Shown here: piece by piece, positions 1-8,097 of the stretch | Layout of the letters: every line of letters starts with the position of its first letter | How positions within the stretch are numbered: the first letter of the stretch is position 1 | Origin: Enterococcus canis NBRC 100695 | GTDB lineage: Bacteria > Bacillota > Bacilli > Lactobacillales > Enterococcaceae | DNA: 64,000 nt | Assembly (NCBI RefSeq): GCF_001544375.1 | Contig: NZ_BCQJ01000007.1 | Location: 1-64,000 of the forward strand | Reading direction: 5' to 3' | Made by a program: the position numbers and the translations under genes | The notes under the pieces: model-generated | What the model saw: only the letters and a program-made list of their open reading frames with translations | What the model was told of the DNA's origin: nothing | Database searches by the model: none

Positions 1-522
1 AGTACTTTCAAAATAAGCTAAAAGAGCCTCCTTTTCTTTCAATTCATCAACTACCCAAGGTTGTAATAAATACGGAAATTTAGCAGTATTTAAGTTGGAT
101 ACCATATATTGATTAGTTGCTTTTCCTATAATCATTTCACTTTCAATTTTTCTTACAGCTCCATCATTGATAGGTAACAAATTCGTATAATTTTCATTTT
201 CAAATAAACTTAATACAATACATATCTCATATGGACTTAACTTTCTTAGTCGTTTTTCAGCAGTTTTATAAAATTGTTTTATATTCTTTTTTTTCAATAA
301 GAAGTTAAATATTTGGATAATTAAAGTAACAGTTAAAATAGCTGACGACACAATGAAAACTAATCCAATTATGAATCCGTATTTATTAACAAAAAATGTT
401 AGATGAAGTTTTTTTAGAAATTCAATTGGTAAGAGAAGCATTAAACCACTTGATAAGGACAGTGCTGATAATATTTTAATTGGTAGATTCAATATATCTA
501 CGATATTTAAGTTCACTCTCAA
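1..522 (-). CDS. SieB-family superinfection exclusion protein (3' part beyond window)
   Basis: An open frame of 174 codons runs from a TTG at 522 off the left edge. The start is supported by AGGGGG six bases upstream. The protein has two hydrophobic segments, around residues 16-34 and 48-70, followed by a charged cytoplasmic-looking part. The N-terminal pattern (NIVDILNLPIKILSALSL, then FLPIEF-like and KYGFIIG-type segments) is what I recognise from the SieB (superinfection exclusion B) family. These membrane proteins are annotated in phages and mobile elements and are linked to blocking superinfecting phage. It lies downstream of the HEPN-motif and retron genes on the same strand, so it fits a defence cargo. 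The identification is by pattern memory. The C-terminus is not visible. Confidence 0.65.
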   Translation of the reverse strand, partial: MRVNLNIVDILNLPIKILSALSLSSGLMLLLPIEFLKKLHLTFFVNKYGFIIGLVFIVSSAILTVTLIIQIFNFLLKKKNIKQFYKTAEKRLRKLSPYEICIVLSLFENENYTNLLPINDGAVRKIESEMIIGKATNQYMVSNLNTAKFPYLLQPWVVDELKEKEALLAYFEST

Positions 523-584
523 ATCAATCCCCCTGATCTCACTATACCCTAAATACTATTTTTAATATAAATTATTCCATTACA

Positions 585-1814
585 TCAAAGTTCATATTTA
601 ATCAAATCTCTAATGATCTGATCAATCATTAAGAACGACTGATCTATTATTGATATCAAAGAATTAAAATCTATCATAGTACAATATTCTAGCATTTCTT
701 CAAAATAATGAAGCGAATCATTAAATATAGATATTGGAACATCCTGAATGTCGTAGTGAAATATATTATTTCTCAACTTGTTTTCAAAAGTGAAGATTCT
801 CTCCTTTTCTTCAATTATATTTTTTATATTACTAATTTGATTTTTATTAATATTGTATGAATACCTTTTTAGTATTAAAGATAAGCAATTAACACTAACA
901 AGGTAAGTTTGTAATTTTGATCTGAAATACAATGCTCCGGACGTCTGAAAAACAATAGGTAGCACCTTATTTACAAAATTATTTTGACAAAGTATATTGA
1001 ATAAAAATAATTGAGTATTTGTAGGTAAACAACCACCCAATAGATTTTTTCTTTGTTCGTCATAAAAAAAATAATCATGATGACTAAGTCTATTTAATTC
1101 TAAAATTAAGGTCTTCTTTTTATCGATACCACTTTGAAAGGACGGAGTCACCACACAATTAATCAATGATGCTATACATTCAGAGTACTTAGTCAAAAAA
1201 AGAGCTGAATTCTTTTGTAAATTAGTTAATGATGTCGCAGAATTAAAATCTATTATTTTTTCTAAATAGATACTAAGTTGACTTGTATTTCCATAAGGAA
1301 TACCATCCAATGTAAATACGCCTAAATCTCTCTGCCCAAATAACTCAACAAATTTTCTTTGTATAAAATTGTATTCCGTTTTTAATAAATATAGCCTTTT
1401 CAATCCATCATCTTGAAGCTTATTATTAATTTTATTTTGCTTTTTATCCGAATATAATTTATAACTGACTCGTGTTGACTTTACAAGTTTATCGAAAGAA
1501 ATATTTTCAATAAAAGAAAGTTCCATGTCTATATTTTGTGATTGAAAGAATGATAACCAGCCATCACAGACCGAGGATAAGAATGGTATTATAGAAATGC
1601 TAAGTTCCTCCTGCTGTTTGAATCTTGAATTAACTAATTGATGAATAATTTGTTTTGCTTCAGCAGATTCTTGCGAAAGCAATATGAACGAAACTTTTTG
1701 TAAAGGTTCTATAATTATATACTCCCCTTCGATTCCTATATTTACCAGTGTTTTCGGTAAAATTTCCATCATGAATACACTAGAATAACTGTAAACGCCG
1801 AATAAAATAACCAA
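585..1814 (-). CDS. Uncharacterised 409-aa protein with HEPN-like RNxxxH motif
   Basis: I do not recognise a full-length family. The frame opens at a TTG (1814) with GAGGT ten bases upstream; a later ATG pair near residue 15 is the alternative. The protein is soluble-looking, rich in Lys, Asn, Ile and Leu. Near the C-terminus, residues 348-353 read RNNIFH, followed by Y. This matches the R-N-x3-H signature of HEPN domains, which often act as ribonucleases in toxin-antitoxin and abortive-infection systems. Helical segments surround the motif. The gene lies between a retron reverse transcriptase and a SieB-like gene, all on one strand, so a role in phage defence is an inference from context. 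Base composition is strongly AT-rich, like the rest of the cargo. Confidence 0.6.
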   Translation of the reverse strand: MVILFGVYSYSSVFMMEILPKTLVNIGIEGEYIIIEPLQKVSFILLSQESAEAKQIIHQLVNSRFKQQEELSISIIPFLSSVCDGWLSFFQSQNIDMELSFIENISFDKLVKSTRVSYKLYSDKKQNKINNKLQDDGLKRLYLLKTEYNFIQRKFVELFGQRDLGVFTLDGIPYGNTSQLSIYLEKIIDFNSATSLTNLQKNSALFLTKYSECIASLINCVVTPSFQSGIDKKKTLILELNRLSHHDYFFYDEQRKNLLGGCLPTNTQLFLFNILCQNNFVNKVLPIVFQTSGALYFRSKLQTYLVSVNCLSLILKRYSYNINKNQISNIKNIIEEKERIFTFENKLRNNIFHYDIQDVPISIFNDSLHYFEEMLEYCTMIDFNSLISIIDQSFLMIDQIIRDLIKYEL

Positions 1815-1926
1815 TTTTATTTTTACCTCAGTAAAAATATTTATATACCCTAGCGTTCTTTACTTAACATTTTTCCTATATATTAATTTTCAAAGAAGAA
1901 GCAAGCGTATTTTTTAGACTCTCAAT

Positions 1927-1955
1927 CTATAAAACTCCTTTTATATCAAGGAGTT
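1927..1955 (-). terminator. Rho-independent terminator after the retron gene
   Basis: On the minus strand an 8-bp perfect stem (AACTCCTT/AAGGAGTT, arms 1948-1955 and 1933-1940) with a 7-base loop is followed by TTTTAT. It lies about 120 bp downstream of the reverse transcriptase stop and before the next gene, so that gene probably has its own promoter. Confidence 0.55.
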
Positions 1956-2072
1956 AGGAGTATCCATATTACATCAAAATCAATTAAAAAGGATTTCTGT
2001 GGACAATAGTTAAACCAATTTGAACCACGATGGTTACAGTTGAATACAAAATTTACTATGTTATATATACTT

Positions 2073-3857
2073 TTATTTACCATAATCGGAGATTATTCTA
2101 CTTAAATTATTTAACATAGGGCGAAAATTTTCAAAATCTATATTTTCAAAATTATCTAGCACATATTTCGAAAAAATCTCTTTTCCATAGAAATTATTCT
2201 TTTCAGATATGCTTTTCTTTGAAAAAGATTTTCCTCCAATTTTGTGTTCTAACGTTTTTTTATCAAACAAATCCTCTATCTCGTTTTCTTCGGCTTTGCC
2301 AATTAATTGATTTGTTAATACATATAAGTTTTCTGTAACTCTTAATGATCCATTATCTTTTAATGATTGCATATTTTTCTTTTCGTTAATGTAATTAATA
2401 AATCCCCTCAATGGTTTTTTATCATTATTAAGTTCATTATCAAAAATGAAAAACGTTGGATTACTAGGTTTACTTGTACTTAAAAAATTGAAATATTCAA
2501 GATAATTAGGGTATAATTTATTGTTCTTATCACTAAAAAAATTATACAAATTTTTCATAGCATCAGCACCGTCAATGGGTAAATTAAAAAAATACTTTAA
2601 TCTAGAGATATCTTTATTTCCCTTTTTATTGACTCTTTTCAAAAAATGCACCTTAAATTTATAGTCATTTCCATTCTTTTCAATTAGGATAGGATAATCC
2701 TTATACATTTTTTTCAATGCTGCTTTTAAATACCTTATATCTGTTTTTCCTTCAGTTACTATGGTGGGGATCTCATTACCATAAAAATATTTGTAGTACA
2801 AAAATTTTTGATATTCTTTTTCTCTTGAGTTTAAATTTAGTAACATTATTTGATGATTATTTTCTACTTTTATAGTTGATAAAAGAAATTTTTGGTACTC
2901 TATATTATTTTTGTTTAACGAAATTTCATACTCTAAACCATTGTTATACTTATCTAATTGGTTTATAAATGCAAATCTACCTTCTAGTTGATTTATAGTG
3001 CCACTCTCACCATCTATCAGAAATTCTCCAGTTGTATAGAGTTTATGGGCCATCGCTCGGGTATTTTTATAAAACTCTTTGGATACATTCAGCTTTTTAT
3101 TCACAGTTAGACCAGTAACTTCTTGGCGTGAATTACTAAACTGCAGTCTAGTTTTTTTAGCATTTATTTTGAATCCAGCACGAATTATTTCTTTCTCAAG
3201 TTTATCTAAAAAAAACTGTTCTTCATCAACAAACGAAGAACTATTCGTTGAAAAAGTTAAATCATCCGCATACCTTGTATAGTCTAATCTATATTTTTTA
3301 GCTAACTTCAAAAGCCTAAAATCCAATATTCTACATATTAAATTAGAAATTATTGGTGACGTAGGTGCTCCTTGGGGCAATCTTCCTTTATAACAAACTA
3401 AACGAGCAATAACTAGAGCAACTTCCTTTGGAACTTTAAAATTTTTATTCTTTTCAAAAAAGCCTTTCACTCGGCCAAAATGAATACTTGGAAAAAAATC
3501 TTCCAAATCTAAATTTAGCACTATTTTTTTATTTCTATGTATTTTAGCATTAGTAATGATACTTTTACTTTCTTCAAAACCATGTGAAATATTAGGTTTA
3601 GTATTATTTAATCTCCATGATTTTTTTTGATTAGCCCATAACAAAATAGCTAGACGTTTTTGCACAAATTTCAACTCATCATTAGGAGCATCTATTTCTC
3701 TCTTATCACCATTTTTTTTGAGTATGCTAAATGTATGATAAGCATTCTCTGGACCCTTTTCTTCCTTGTTATAAAGTAAATATGTCATATTTTTTTTAGG
3801 AATATTCAATAATTTGAATAAATCATCTTGAGTCTTAATATCAGTGAAACTAGCCAT
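2073..3857 (-). CDS. Retron Ec67-type reverse transcriptase-TOPRIM fusion
   Basis: 594 aa. The N-terminal ~310 residues are a retron/group II-like reverse transcriptase. Visible are LDLEDFFPSI (motif with the first catalytic Asp), RLPQGAPTSPIISN (motif B) and the catalytic YADD in RYADDLTF, near residue 197. The C-terminal half contains PTIVTEGKTDIRYL (Glu in TEGKTD near residue 370) and later FIFDNELNND, which fits a TOPRIM fold (Glu, then DxE-like acid). Fusion of a retron RT to TOPRIM is the architecture of retron Ec67. The RT makes msDNA from the RNA encoded just upstream, and in known retrons the complex guards against phage. The start ATG has AGGAGG close upstream. A structured RNA with retron-like terminal repeats lies immediately 5', making this a complete retron. 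Confidence 0.9.
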   Translation of the reverse strand: MASFTDIKTQDDLFKLLNIPKKNMTYLLYNKEEKGPENAYHTFSILKKNGDKREIDAPNDELKFVQKRLAILLWANQKKSWRLNNTKPNISHGFEESKSIITNAKIHRNKKIVLNLDLEDFFPSIHFGRVKGFFEKNKNFKVPKEVALVIARLVCYKGRLPQGAPTSPIISNLICRILDFRLLKLAKKYRLDYTRYADDLTFSTNSSSFVDEEQFFLDKLEKEIIRAGFKINAKKTRLQFSNSRQEVTGLTVNKKLNVSKEFYKNTRAMAHKLYTTGEFLIDGESGTINQLEGRFAFINQLDKYNNGLEYEISLNKNNIEYQKFLLSTIKVENNHQIMLLNLNSREKEYQKFLYYKYFYGNEIPTIVTEGKTDIRYLKAALKKMYKDYPILIEKNGNDYKFKVHFLKRVNKKGNKDISRLKYFFNLPIDGADAMKNLYNFFSDKNNKLYPNYLEYFNFLSTSKPSNPTFFIFDNELNNDKKPLRGFINYINEKKNMQSLKDNGSLRVTENLYVLTNQLIGKAEENEIEDLFDKKTLEHKIGGKSFSKKSISEKNNFYGKEIFSKYVLDNFENIDFENFRPMLNNLSRIISDYGK

Positions 3858-3880
3858 AGTATCCTCCTACAAAAAGAATC

Positions 3881-4005
3881 GTGCGTGGCTACTCATTAGG
3901 CCCACTGCGTAGAAAAAGGATCATAAATTGCGGATTACTAAGGCTATTCTCCCTAGCAATTTTGTCAAAACTTGCGAAACACAAGTACAAAATCTAGCCA
4001 CACAC
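3881..4005 (-). ncRNA. Retron msr-msd RNA (candidate)
   Basis: About 125 nt directly upstream of the retron RT, same strand. The ends form an 11-bp inverted repeat: GTGTGTGGCTA at the 5' end (4005-3995) against TAGCCACGCAC at the 3' end (3891-3881), paired throughout with one G-U. These are the a1/a2 repeats expected of a retron. Just after a1 comes a G followed by ATTTT and a hairpin ACTTG-TGTTTCG-CAAGT inside an ATTTTGT/ACAAAAT stem, then a second small GCTA/TAGC hairpin: an msr-like arrangement. The remaining ~60 nt would include the msd template, with a possible short stem UCCGC/GUGGG. The exact branching G and cDNA end cannot be fixed by eye. Confidence 0.8.
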
Positions 4006-4012
4006 TATTAAA

Positions 4013-4041
4013 ATTTTATTTGAGACCCCATCAAAAGTCAA
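4013..4041 (-). promoter_or_regulatory. Sigma-A promoter of the retron RNA
   Basis: Minus strand: TTGACT (4041-4036), 17-bp spacer, TAAAAT (4018-4013). The start of transcription would fall at about 4005-4008, exactly at the a1 repeat. That agreement supports both the promoter and the RNA call. Confidence 0.8.
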
Positions 4042-4235
4042 TAGCTGATAATTCTCTAAACAATTTATCAGTTTATCTTCAGATGCTGTTTTTATAAGTT
4101 TGAAAATATACACCATCACATATAGAATCTGATAACAGAAATAAAAGTGATCTCTAGTATTCACATTTAGCTACTATCTGAAAAAGACGCCCGCAGTACG
4201 CTAATGTTTTAGAAAAAATACTTCACTACTTATTT

Positions 4236-4442
4236 CTACTTGTTATCCTGGCTTAAATCGCCTAACACACAAATCCATCCAATAATAAAGCATATCGAAA
4301 ACAACCCACTCAATATTCCAATTAAATACTTCCGTTTTATAATTAAATAAATTGAGAAGCCTGCTAATATAATGCCACTTACAATCATGACAGATAGAAT
4401 TTTTTTAACTTTATTTTTAAATTCTTTACTCATATATCCCAT
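4236..4442 (-). CDS. Small two-TM membrane protein
   Basis: About 68 aa from ATG 4442 (AGAGAGTGAT just upstream); a further TTG at 4460 and an ATG at 4433 are possible starts. A short basic N-terminus (KEFKNKVKK) precedes two hydrophobic segments, near residues 14-34 and 38-58, ending in an acidic tail. I do not recognise a family. It sits in a run of small membrane genes downstream of a bacteriocin-like ABC cluster, so an immunity or accessory role is possible but unproven. Confidence 0.5.
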   Translation of the reverse strand: MGYMSKEFKNKVKKILSVMIVSGIILAGFSIYLIIKRKYLIGILSGLFSICFIIGWICVLGDLSQDNK

Positions 4443-4496
4443 ATCACTCTCTATTCTCAATAATTAAATAACGAATTAAGCAAATATATTTAATTT

Positions 4497-4650
4497 TCAT
4501 TCTTCAATATCATCTTTATATTCAGTATACTGAATCATTACCTCAGAAATTTTTTCTTCATTTCCTTTAAACCTCTAGGGTTCTACTAAAATTTTCATTT
4601 CGTTATCTAGCATTTCAACTCGATTTTCTAACAAAGTAACTTTTGGATTA
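4497..4650 (-). pseudogene. Decayed small ORF
   Basis: On the minus strand a frame reads about 25 codons (NPKVTLLENRVEML...), hits TAG near 4577, and continues in the same frame for another ~25 codons (GNEEKISEVMIQYTEY...) to a TGA at 4497. The composition is protein-like on both sides of the stop and there is no good start codon, so a nonsense-mutated remnant is likely. No family is recognised. Confidence 0.35.
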
Positions 4651-4652
4651 AA

Positions 4653-4693
4653 GAAATATCTAGAAATTCAATAAAGAGAATTCTAGATATTTC
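4653..4693 (-). terminator. Terminator after small membrane gene
   Basis: Arms 4653-4669 and 4679-4693 form a long near-perfect stem (GAAATATCTAGAA-type) with a ~9-base loop, lying right behind the stop of the gene ending at 4701. The minus-strand copy is followed by TTTAAT, a weak U-tract. Confidence 0.5.
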
Positions 4694-4700
4694 AAGTCAC

Positions 4701-4898
4701 CTATTTATTACTTTTAGTTGATTTGTATACTAAGATAAATCCCAAGATACTCGTAAAAATTATAGTATAAATACCTGCTTTACTTATTTTTTCATCTCGA
4801 AGCTTAGCAATTATTATCCCAATAATATTTGATATTCCCAAGAGTATTAGAAAACTAAAGAAAGGATGTTCCTTTAGAAATAGTCTTAAGAAACGCAT
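4701..4898 (-). CDS. Small two-TM membrane protein
   Basis: 65 aa from ATG 4898, with GGTGA eight bases upstream; a TTG directly before it is less likely. The N-terminus is basic (RFLRLFLKEH). Two hydrophobic segments, near residues 13-30 and 42-58, are separated by KLRDEKISK and followed by a lysine-rich tail. The gene is followed by its own hairpin. The family is unrecognised. The setting in a bacteriocin-like cluster suggests immunity or accessory function, as inference only. Confidence 0.5.
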   Translation of the reverse strand: MRFLRLFLKEHPFFSFLILLGISNIIGIIIAKLRDEKISKAGIYTIIFTSILGFILVYKSTKSNK

Positions 4899-4921
4899 CA
4901 ATAAGTCACCATCTTTTAGTT

Positions 4922-5135
4922 ATTTAGTTGAATATTTTGCAGCACCTGCATTCTTTTGCATCATAAAATAAAATCCTACAACTATTTTTGCTAGTATCTC
5001 ATTTTTTGGATAAGGCATTTTCTTAAGTGAGTTCATCCAATACCGATTAGAAGCGCGCTAATTGCCCAAGTTGGAATACCTAAAGTTCACTATTTAAATA
5101 AATAGTCACCTACAACATCACTCCTTGAGTTAATC
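4922..5135 (-). pseudogene. Frameshifted remnant of a small membrane protein gene
   Basis: On the minus strand one frame encodes LGIPTWAISALLIGIG before a stop. The overlapping +1-shifted frame then continues WMNSLKKMPYPKNEILAKIV and GFYFMMQKNAGAAKYSTK to a TAA at about 4922. Neither half has a plausible start with a ribosome binding site. Together they look like one ~55-60-residue protein with a hydrophobic segment, broken by an indel. It fills most of the 400-bp gap between two small membrane genes. The rest of the gap shows nothing. Confidence 0.4.
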
Positions 5136-5301
5136 AAAAAAACTTTACCCAATTTTTCATAATTACTGTTTAACAAATTATGTGGCATTCATAATAACCA
5201 ACGCCGTCAAACAATATTCTTGCCCAAGCAATACAACATCTGTTTTTTATTTAAGCTAGACAAAAAGAGTCCCTACATATTTTTAAAATCAAAACAATTA
5301 A

Positions 5302-5514
5302 TTACAAGTAGAACTCAGTGAAAAATAAAATAATTGATCCTAAAACAAAGATATAAAGATTATTACCTATTAAAATTGCGGCCATAACTAACCAACTTAT
5401 AAAGAAAAAAATTCGTTTATTTTTATTCCATGATATCCACTTATCTCTATCAATAGCTACAAACATACATACTAAAATTGGAATAATTATTAAATTAGAA
5501 GCTGTCTCTAACAT
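5302..5514 (-). CDS. Small three-segment membrane protein
   Basis: 70 aa, almost entirely hydrophobic, in three segments (about residues 5-20, 33-50 and 51-68) split by RDKWISWNKNKR. The start ATG has GGAGGAGAG immediately upstream. No family is recognised. It follows the ABC permease and another small membrane gene in the same direction and may be a self-protection protein of the bacteriocin-like cluster; context alone supports this. Confidence 0.5.
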   Translation of the reverse strand: MLETASNLIIIPILVCMFVAIDRDKWISWNKNKRIFFFISWLVMAAILIGNNLYIFVLGSIILFFTEFYL

Positions 5515-5594
5515 CTCTCCTCCATCAGCTTTCTTTTAGATTGAATAAAAAATGATTGAAACATGTGCAATACCGATTTTTTAGTCAAATTTCT

Positions 5595-5783
5595 TTAGTC
5601 AGATGCACAATTTTTATTTGCAAATAACCATCCTGTTAGTACGGCTGGAATACCAACAAAGAGAATCATCGCTATTCCAGAAAACATAAGTTGATAGGCT
5701 ATGAAGAAGCAAACAAGTGTTATTACTAGCATTAATATGTGCAAATTTCTTTTAAAAAACAACATGCCATTCCATCTTTCCAT
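5595..5783 (-). CDS. Small two-TM membrane protein, coupled to ABC permease
   Basis: 62 aa if it begins at the ATG five bases after the permease stop; the next ATG (5765) is also possible and has GGAAAGA upstream. Two hydrophobic segments lie around residues 14-33 and 37-54. The tight spacing behind the permease suggests it belongs to the same transcript. No family is recognised. The longer upstream frame overlaps the permease and was not used. Confidence 0.5.
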   Translation of the reverse strand: MERWNGMLFFKRNLHILMLVITLVCFFIAYQLMFSGIAMILFVGIPAVLTGWLFANKNCASD

Positions 5784-5788
5784 ATTTT

Positions 5789-6715
5789 TTATTTTTCTTT
5801 GCGAAGCAGTACTACTTCCATAATAAGGATATAGAACACTAACAAAACAAAAGGAATAATTACTATCCACGATGTAAGAGATATAACACTACCAGTAGCT
5901 ATATTAAAAGTAGATGCATTTGTATTAAAAACTTTTAGATAAATGTTGAGTACGATATTCTTAAAATCGAATCTTCCTAAAATTGGTAAAAATAAATTAT
6001 ACGCGCTTAACACAAATATGCTTATCAAAATATTTTTTGTCACTAAAGTTAAATAAAAAGTAACAATAAAATAAAGTAAGCTAATTCCAAAAATAAACAG
6101 AATCTGATATAAAGCATTACTTAAATAGGAAATTTTTCTGAGATTATCCAGGTTCACAATAGTATCAACTTTCATCGGAAAGGTTAAAGAAGTCAACAAT
6201 TGTATCATAATAAAAGCCATTATCGAAATAAATAATATACTGAAAATAGACACTGCACTGGCTATTAATTTAGAGCGATTGATTTGCCATTGCGACATAA
6301 TTGTTCGATGAACTTTTTGTGTTCCATACTTTACTTCAGCATTTGCGATAATAGCCCCATAAACTCCACTCATACACGGAAAAATGATAAAAAATGACGA
6401 TGATAATAGTTGATTGACTCCATTTTTCGGAAACATTGCTACTAAACTAGCTTGATAGGACATGAAATAGTATTTTAGTGGATTATTAATTACTTCCATA
6501 TTTTGCAGTTGATCTATTTTAAAACTACCTTCTAGCAAACCTTTAATATCTTCTCCGTTTGCATTTGCATCTTCTATCGCTTGATAAAAACTACTCAAGT
6601 TGCTAGTTAAAAAGTTTCTCTGTGATAGATACATCATTACAACTAAAAATATCGAAATTCCTAAAAAAATCAGATAAACTCTAGCTTTCCATTGGTAGTG
6701 TAATTCACTCAACAA
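5789..6715 (-). CDS. ABC transporter permease of bacteriocin-like cluster
   Basis: About 308 aa from a TTG at 6715 (GAGG nine bases upstream); a GTG at 6724 is the other candidate. An N-terminal TM helix (VYLIFLGISIFLVVMMYLS) is followed by an extracytoplasmic loop of ~75 residues, then about five more TM helices, the usual plan of an ABC-2 type permease. The gene overlaps the end of the upstream ATPase by 11 bases, so the two should form one transporter. With the secreted peptide gene just upstream it may export the peptide or protect the cell from it. Confidence 0.7.
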   Translation of the reverse strand: MLSELHYQWKARVYLIFLGISIFLVVMMYLSQRNFLTSNLSSFYQAIEDANANGEDIKGLLEGSFKIDQLQNMEVINNPLKYYFMSYQASLVAMFPKNGVNQLLSSSFFIIFPCMSGVYGAIIANAEVKYGTQKVHRTIMSQWQINRSKLIASAVSIFSILFISIMAFIMIQLLTSLTFPMKVDTIVNLDNLRKISYLSNALYQILFIFGISLLYFIVTFYLTLVTKNILISIFVLSAYNLFLPILGRFDFKNIVLNIYLKVFNTNASTFNIATGSVISLTSWIVIIPFVLLVFYILIMEVVLLRKEK

Positions 6716-7355
6716 ACAAATCACCCTCTTTTACGTTAGCAAATAAACTCCGAACTTTTTTATCAGGTACCACTTCTATAGTCTTATTTTTCACCCATAG
6801 CTTTTCATTACAAATATCTAGATACAATTTTTCATGTCCACTCATAATAATGAGTGATCCCTGCTTTTTTAGGAATTCTATCGTTTTAAAAAGGACAACA
6901 CGATTGCTTTGATCTAGTCCATTTAGCACTTCATCAAGCAAGAGAATCTTAGAGTTTAACAATCTTGCAAGTAGTAATGCTAACATTTTCCGCTCTCCTA
7001 GGGAATAGGTGGCTACTTTTGACTTACATAGCAATTCATTATTTAGATATTGAACATCTAAATTTTCAATCTGATGTTTTATCTTCATATTTTTAGTAAA
7101 GAAAATTATATTATCTAACCCCGTCAGATTTGAAAAAAAAGGCGTATCGTCAAAAATACAGAATTGATTAGAGTCTGCTTTATAAATTTCCCCTTCAAAT
7201 TTTTCTTGCCCTAAAATACATCGAAACAATGTAGTTTTACCAATTCCATTTTCTCCGTAAATATAGTAAATTCTATTTTGATAAAAATCCATGTAAACAT
7301 TTTGAAAAAGAGCCTTGTTTCCAAAGCTCTTCGAAAAACCACTCAATTTCAACAT
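6705..7355 (-). CDS. ABC transporter ATP-binding protein of bacteriocin-like cluster
   Basis: 216 aa from ATG 7355, which has GGGAG ten bases upstream; the frame is open further but would run into the preceding gene. Walker A is YGENGIGKTT, the signature is YSLGERK (degenerate LSGGQ, with LG retained), Walker B is KILLLDEVLNGLD, and the switch His is in MSGHEK. It is a single short nucleotide-binding domain that pairs with the permease overlapping its 3' end. It lies 19 bases behind the secreted peptide gene, so peptide and transporter are probably co-transcribed. Confidence 0.85.
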   Translation of the reverse strand: MLKLSGFSKSFGNKALFQNVYMDFYQNRIYYIYGENGIGKTTLFRCILGQEKFEGEIYKADSNQFCIFDDTPFFSNLTGLDNIIFFTKNMKIKHQIENLDVQYLNNELLCKSKVATYSLGERKMLALLLARLLNSKILLLDEVLNGLDQSNRVVLFKTIEFLKKQGSLIIMSGHEKLYLDICNEKLWVKNKTIEVVPDKKVRSLFANVKEGDLFVE

Positions 7356-7374
7356 AGGTTCATTACTCCCTGTA

Positions 7375-7896
7375 TCAATACCAACTACTTGAGCCATTAC
7401 CATGGACACCATAATAGTCAGTAAAATCGTAGTTATAAATTGTAACGTCTCCCCATGGTGATACTACGCCAGCACCAATAGTTTTTTCTCCACGCCATTT
7501 GTGTGTCGAACTAGAGGTACTATAACGGGTAATTCCATTTTTCCTAACAATATTTGGAAAAATCCATCCCACTTCTTGTCGACCACTACTACTAGTAACT
7601 TTTCCTCCACTGTAATTAAAACTAATTATATCTTTCGACCACATCAGTGCGGACCCACGTTTAAAAGTTACTGTTCGACCTGCTCGCATTTTTTGATCAA
7701 TATTTTGTTCTTTCTGTTCAGTAAAGTTAGTAATTAAATCTTGAATTTCAGTTGGAGGTACTTCTACATTTTTACTAGTAACTATTGTTTTTCCACATTC
7801 TTGTGTTTCATTCTCAGCCGCTTGAGACGATAGAGGAGCCATTACAGTTCCCGACAACATCACTAATCCCATTAACATCTTTCCACTTAATTTCAT
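7375..7896 (-). CDS. Secreted bacteriocin-like protein (lactococcin 972-like?)
   Basis: 173 aa with a classical signal peptide (basic start, LMGLVMLSGTVMAPLSS, cleavage probably after SQA). The mature part has an acidic spacer of ~45 residues, then a Gly/Ser/Tyr/Trp-rich region (TSSSGRQEVGW, STHKWRGEK, DYYGVHGNGSSSWY) without cysteines. The order Tyr...Thr-His...Ala-Gly...aromatic end recalls the lactococcin 972 family, but this protein is longer and the match is by eye. An ABC ATPase and permease follow on the same strand and a divergent Rgg regulator lies upstream, the usual surroundings of a regulated antimicrobial peptide. AAAGGAGG lies before the ATG. Confidence 0.5.
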   Translation of the reverse strand: MKLSGKMLMGLVMLSGTVMAPLSSQAAENETQECGKTIVTSKNVEVPPTEIQDLITNFTEQKEQNIDQKMRAGRTVTFKRGSALMWSKDIISFNYSGGKVTSSSGRQEVGWIFPNIVRKNGITRYSTSSSTHKWRGEKTIGAGVVSPWGDVTIYNYDFTDYYGVHGNGSSSWY

Positions 7897-7929
7897 TTAA
7901 TTTTCCTCCTTTAATAAAATGCCACATCA

Positions 7930-7957
7930 ATTATCCAGACTTGCACCTACAAGCCAA
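7930..7957 (-). promoter_or_regulatory. Possible promoter of the bacteriocin-like operon
   Basis: Minus strand TTGGCT (7957-7952), 16-bp spacer, GATAAT (7935-7930), about 30 bases before the peptide start. It lies in the divergent region shared with the rgg-like gene. The imperfect -35 would suit activation by that regulator. Confidence 0.4.
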
Positions 7958-8097
7958 AGAACTAATTGCTGGATACCTTCTAATAAACCCATTACCTTTC
8001 TCCTCTCTAATTATTTTTACAAATTTATTTTACAATGGCATTTATCCAGTTTATTATTTGGTTGCATGGATGCACACATTATCAGGGAGGAAATATT

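Noticed and set aside
4021-4235. Second structured RNA or small gene upstream of the retron promoter
   Set aside because: Apart from the promoter no stable stem pair, reading frame or binding site could be supported.
8035-8097. In-frame N-terminal extension of the Rgg-like gene (MAFIQFIIWLHG...), possibly a hydrophobic pheromone peptide
   Set aside because: It runs without a stop into the rgg frame, lacks its own binding site, and the GGGAGG before ATG 8098 marks the true start.
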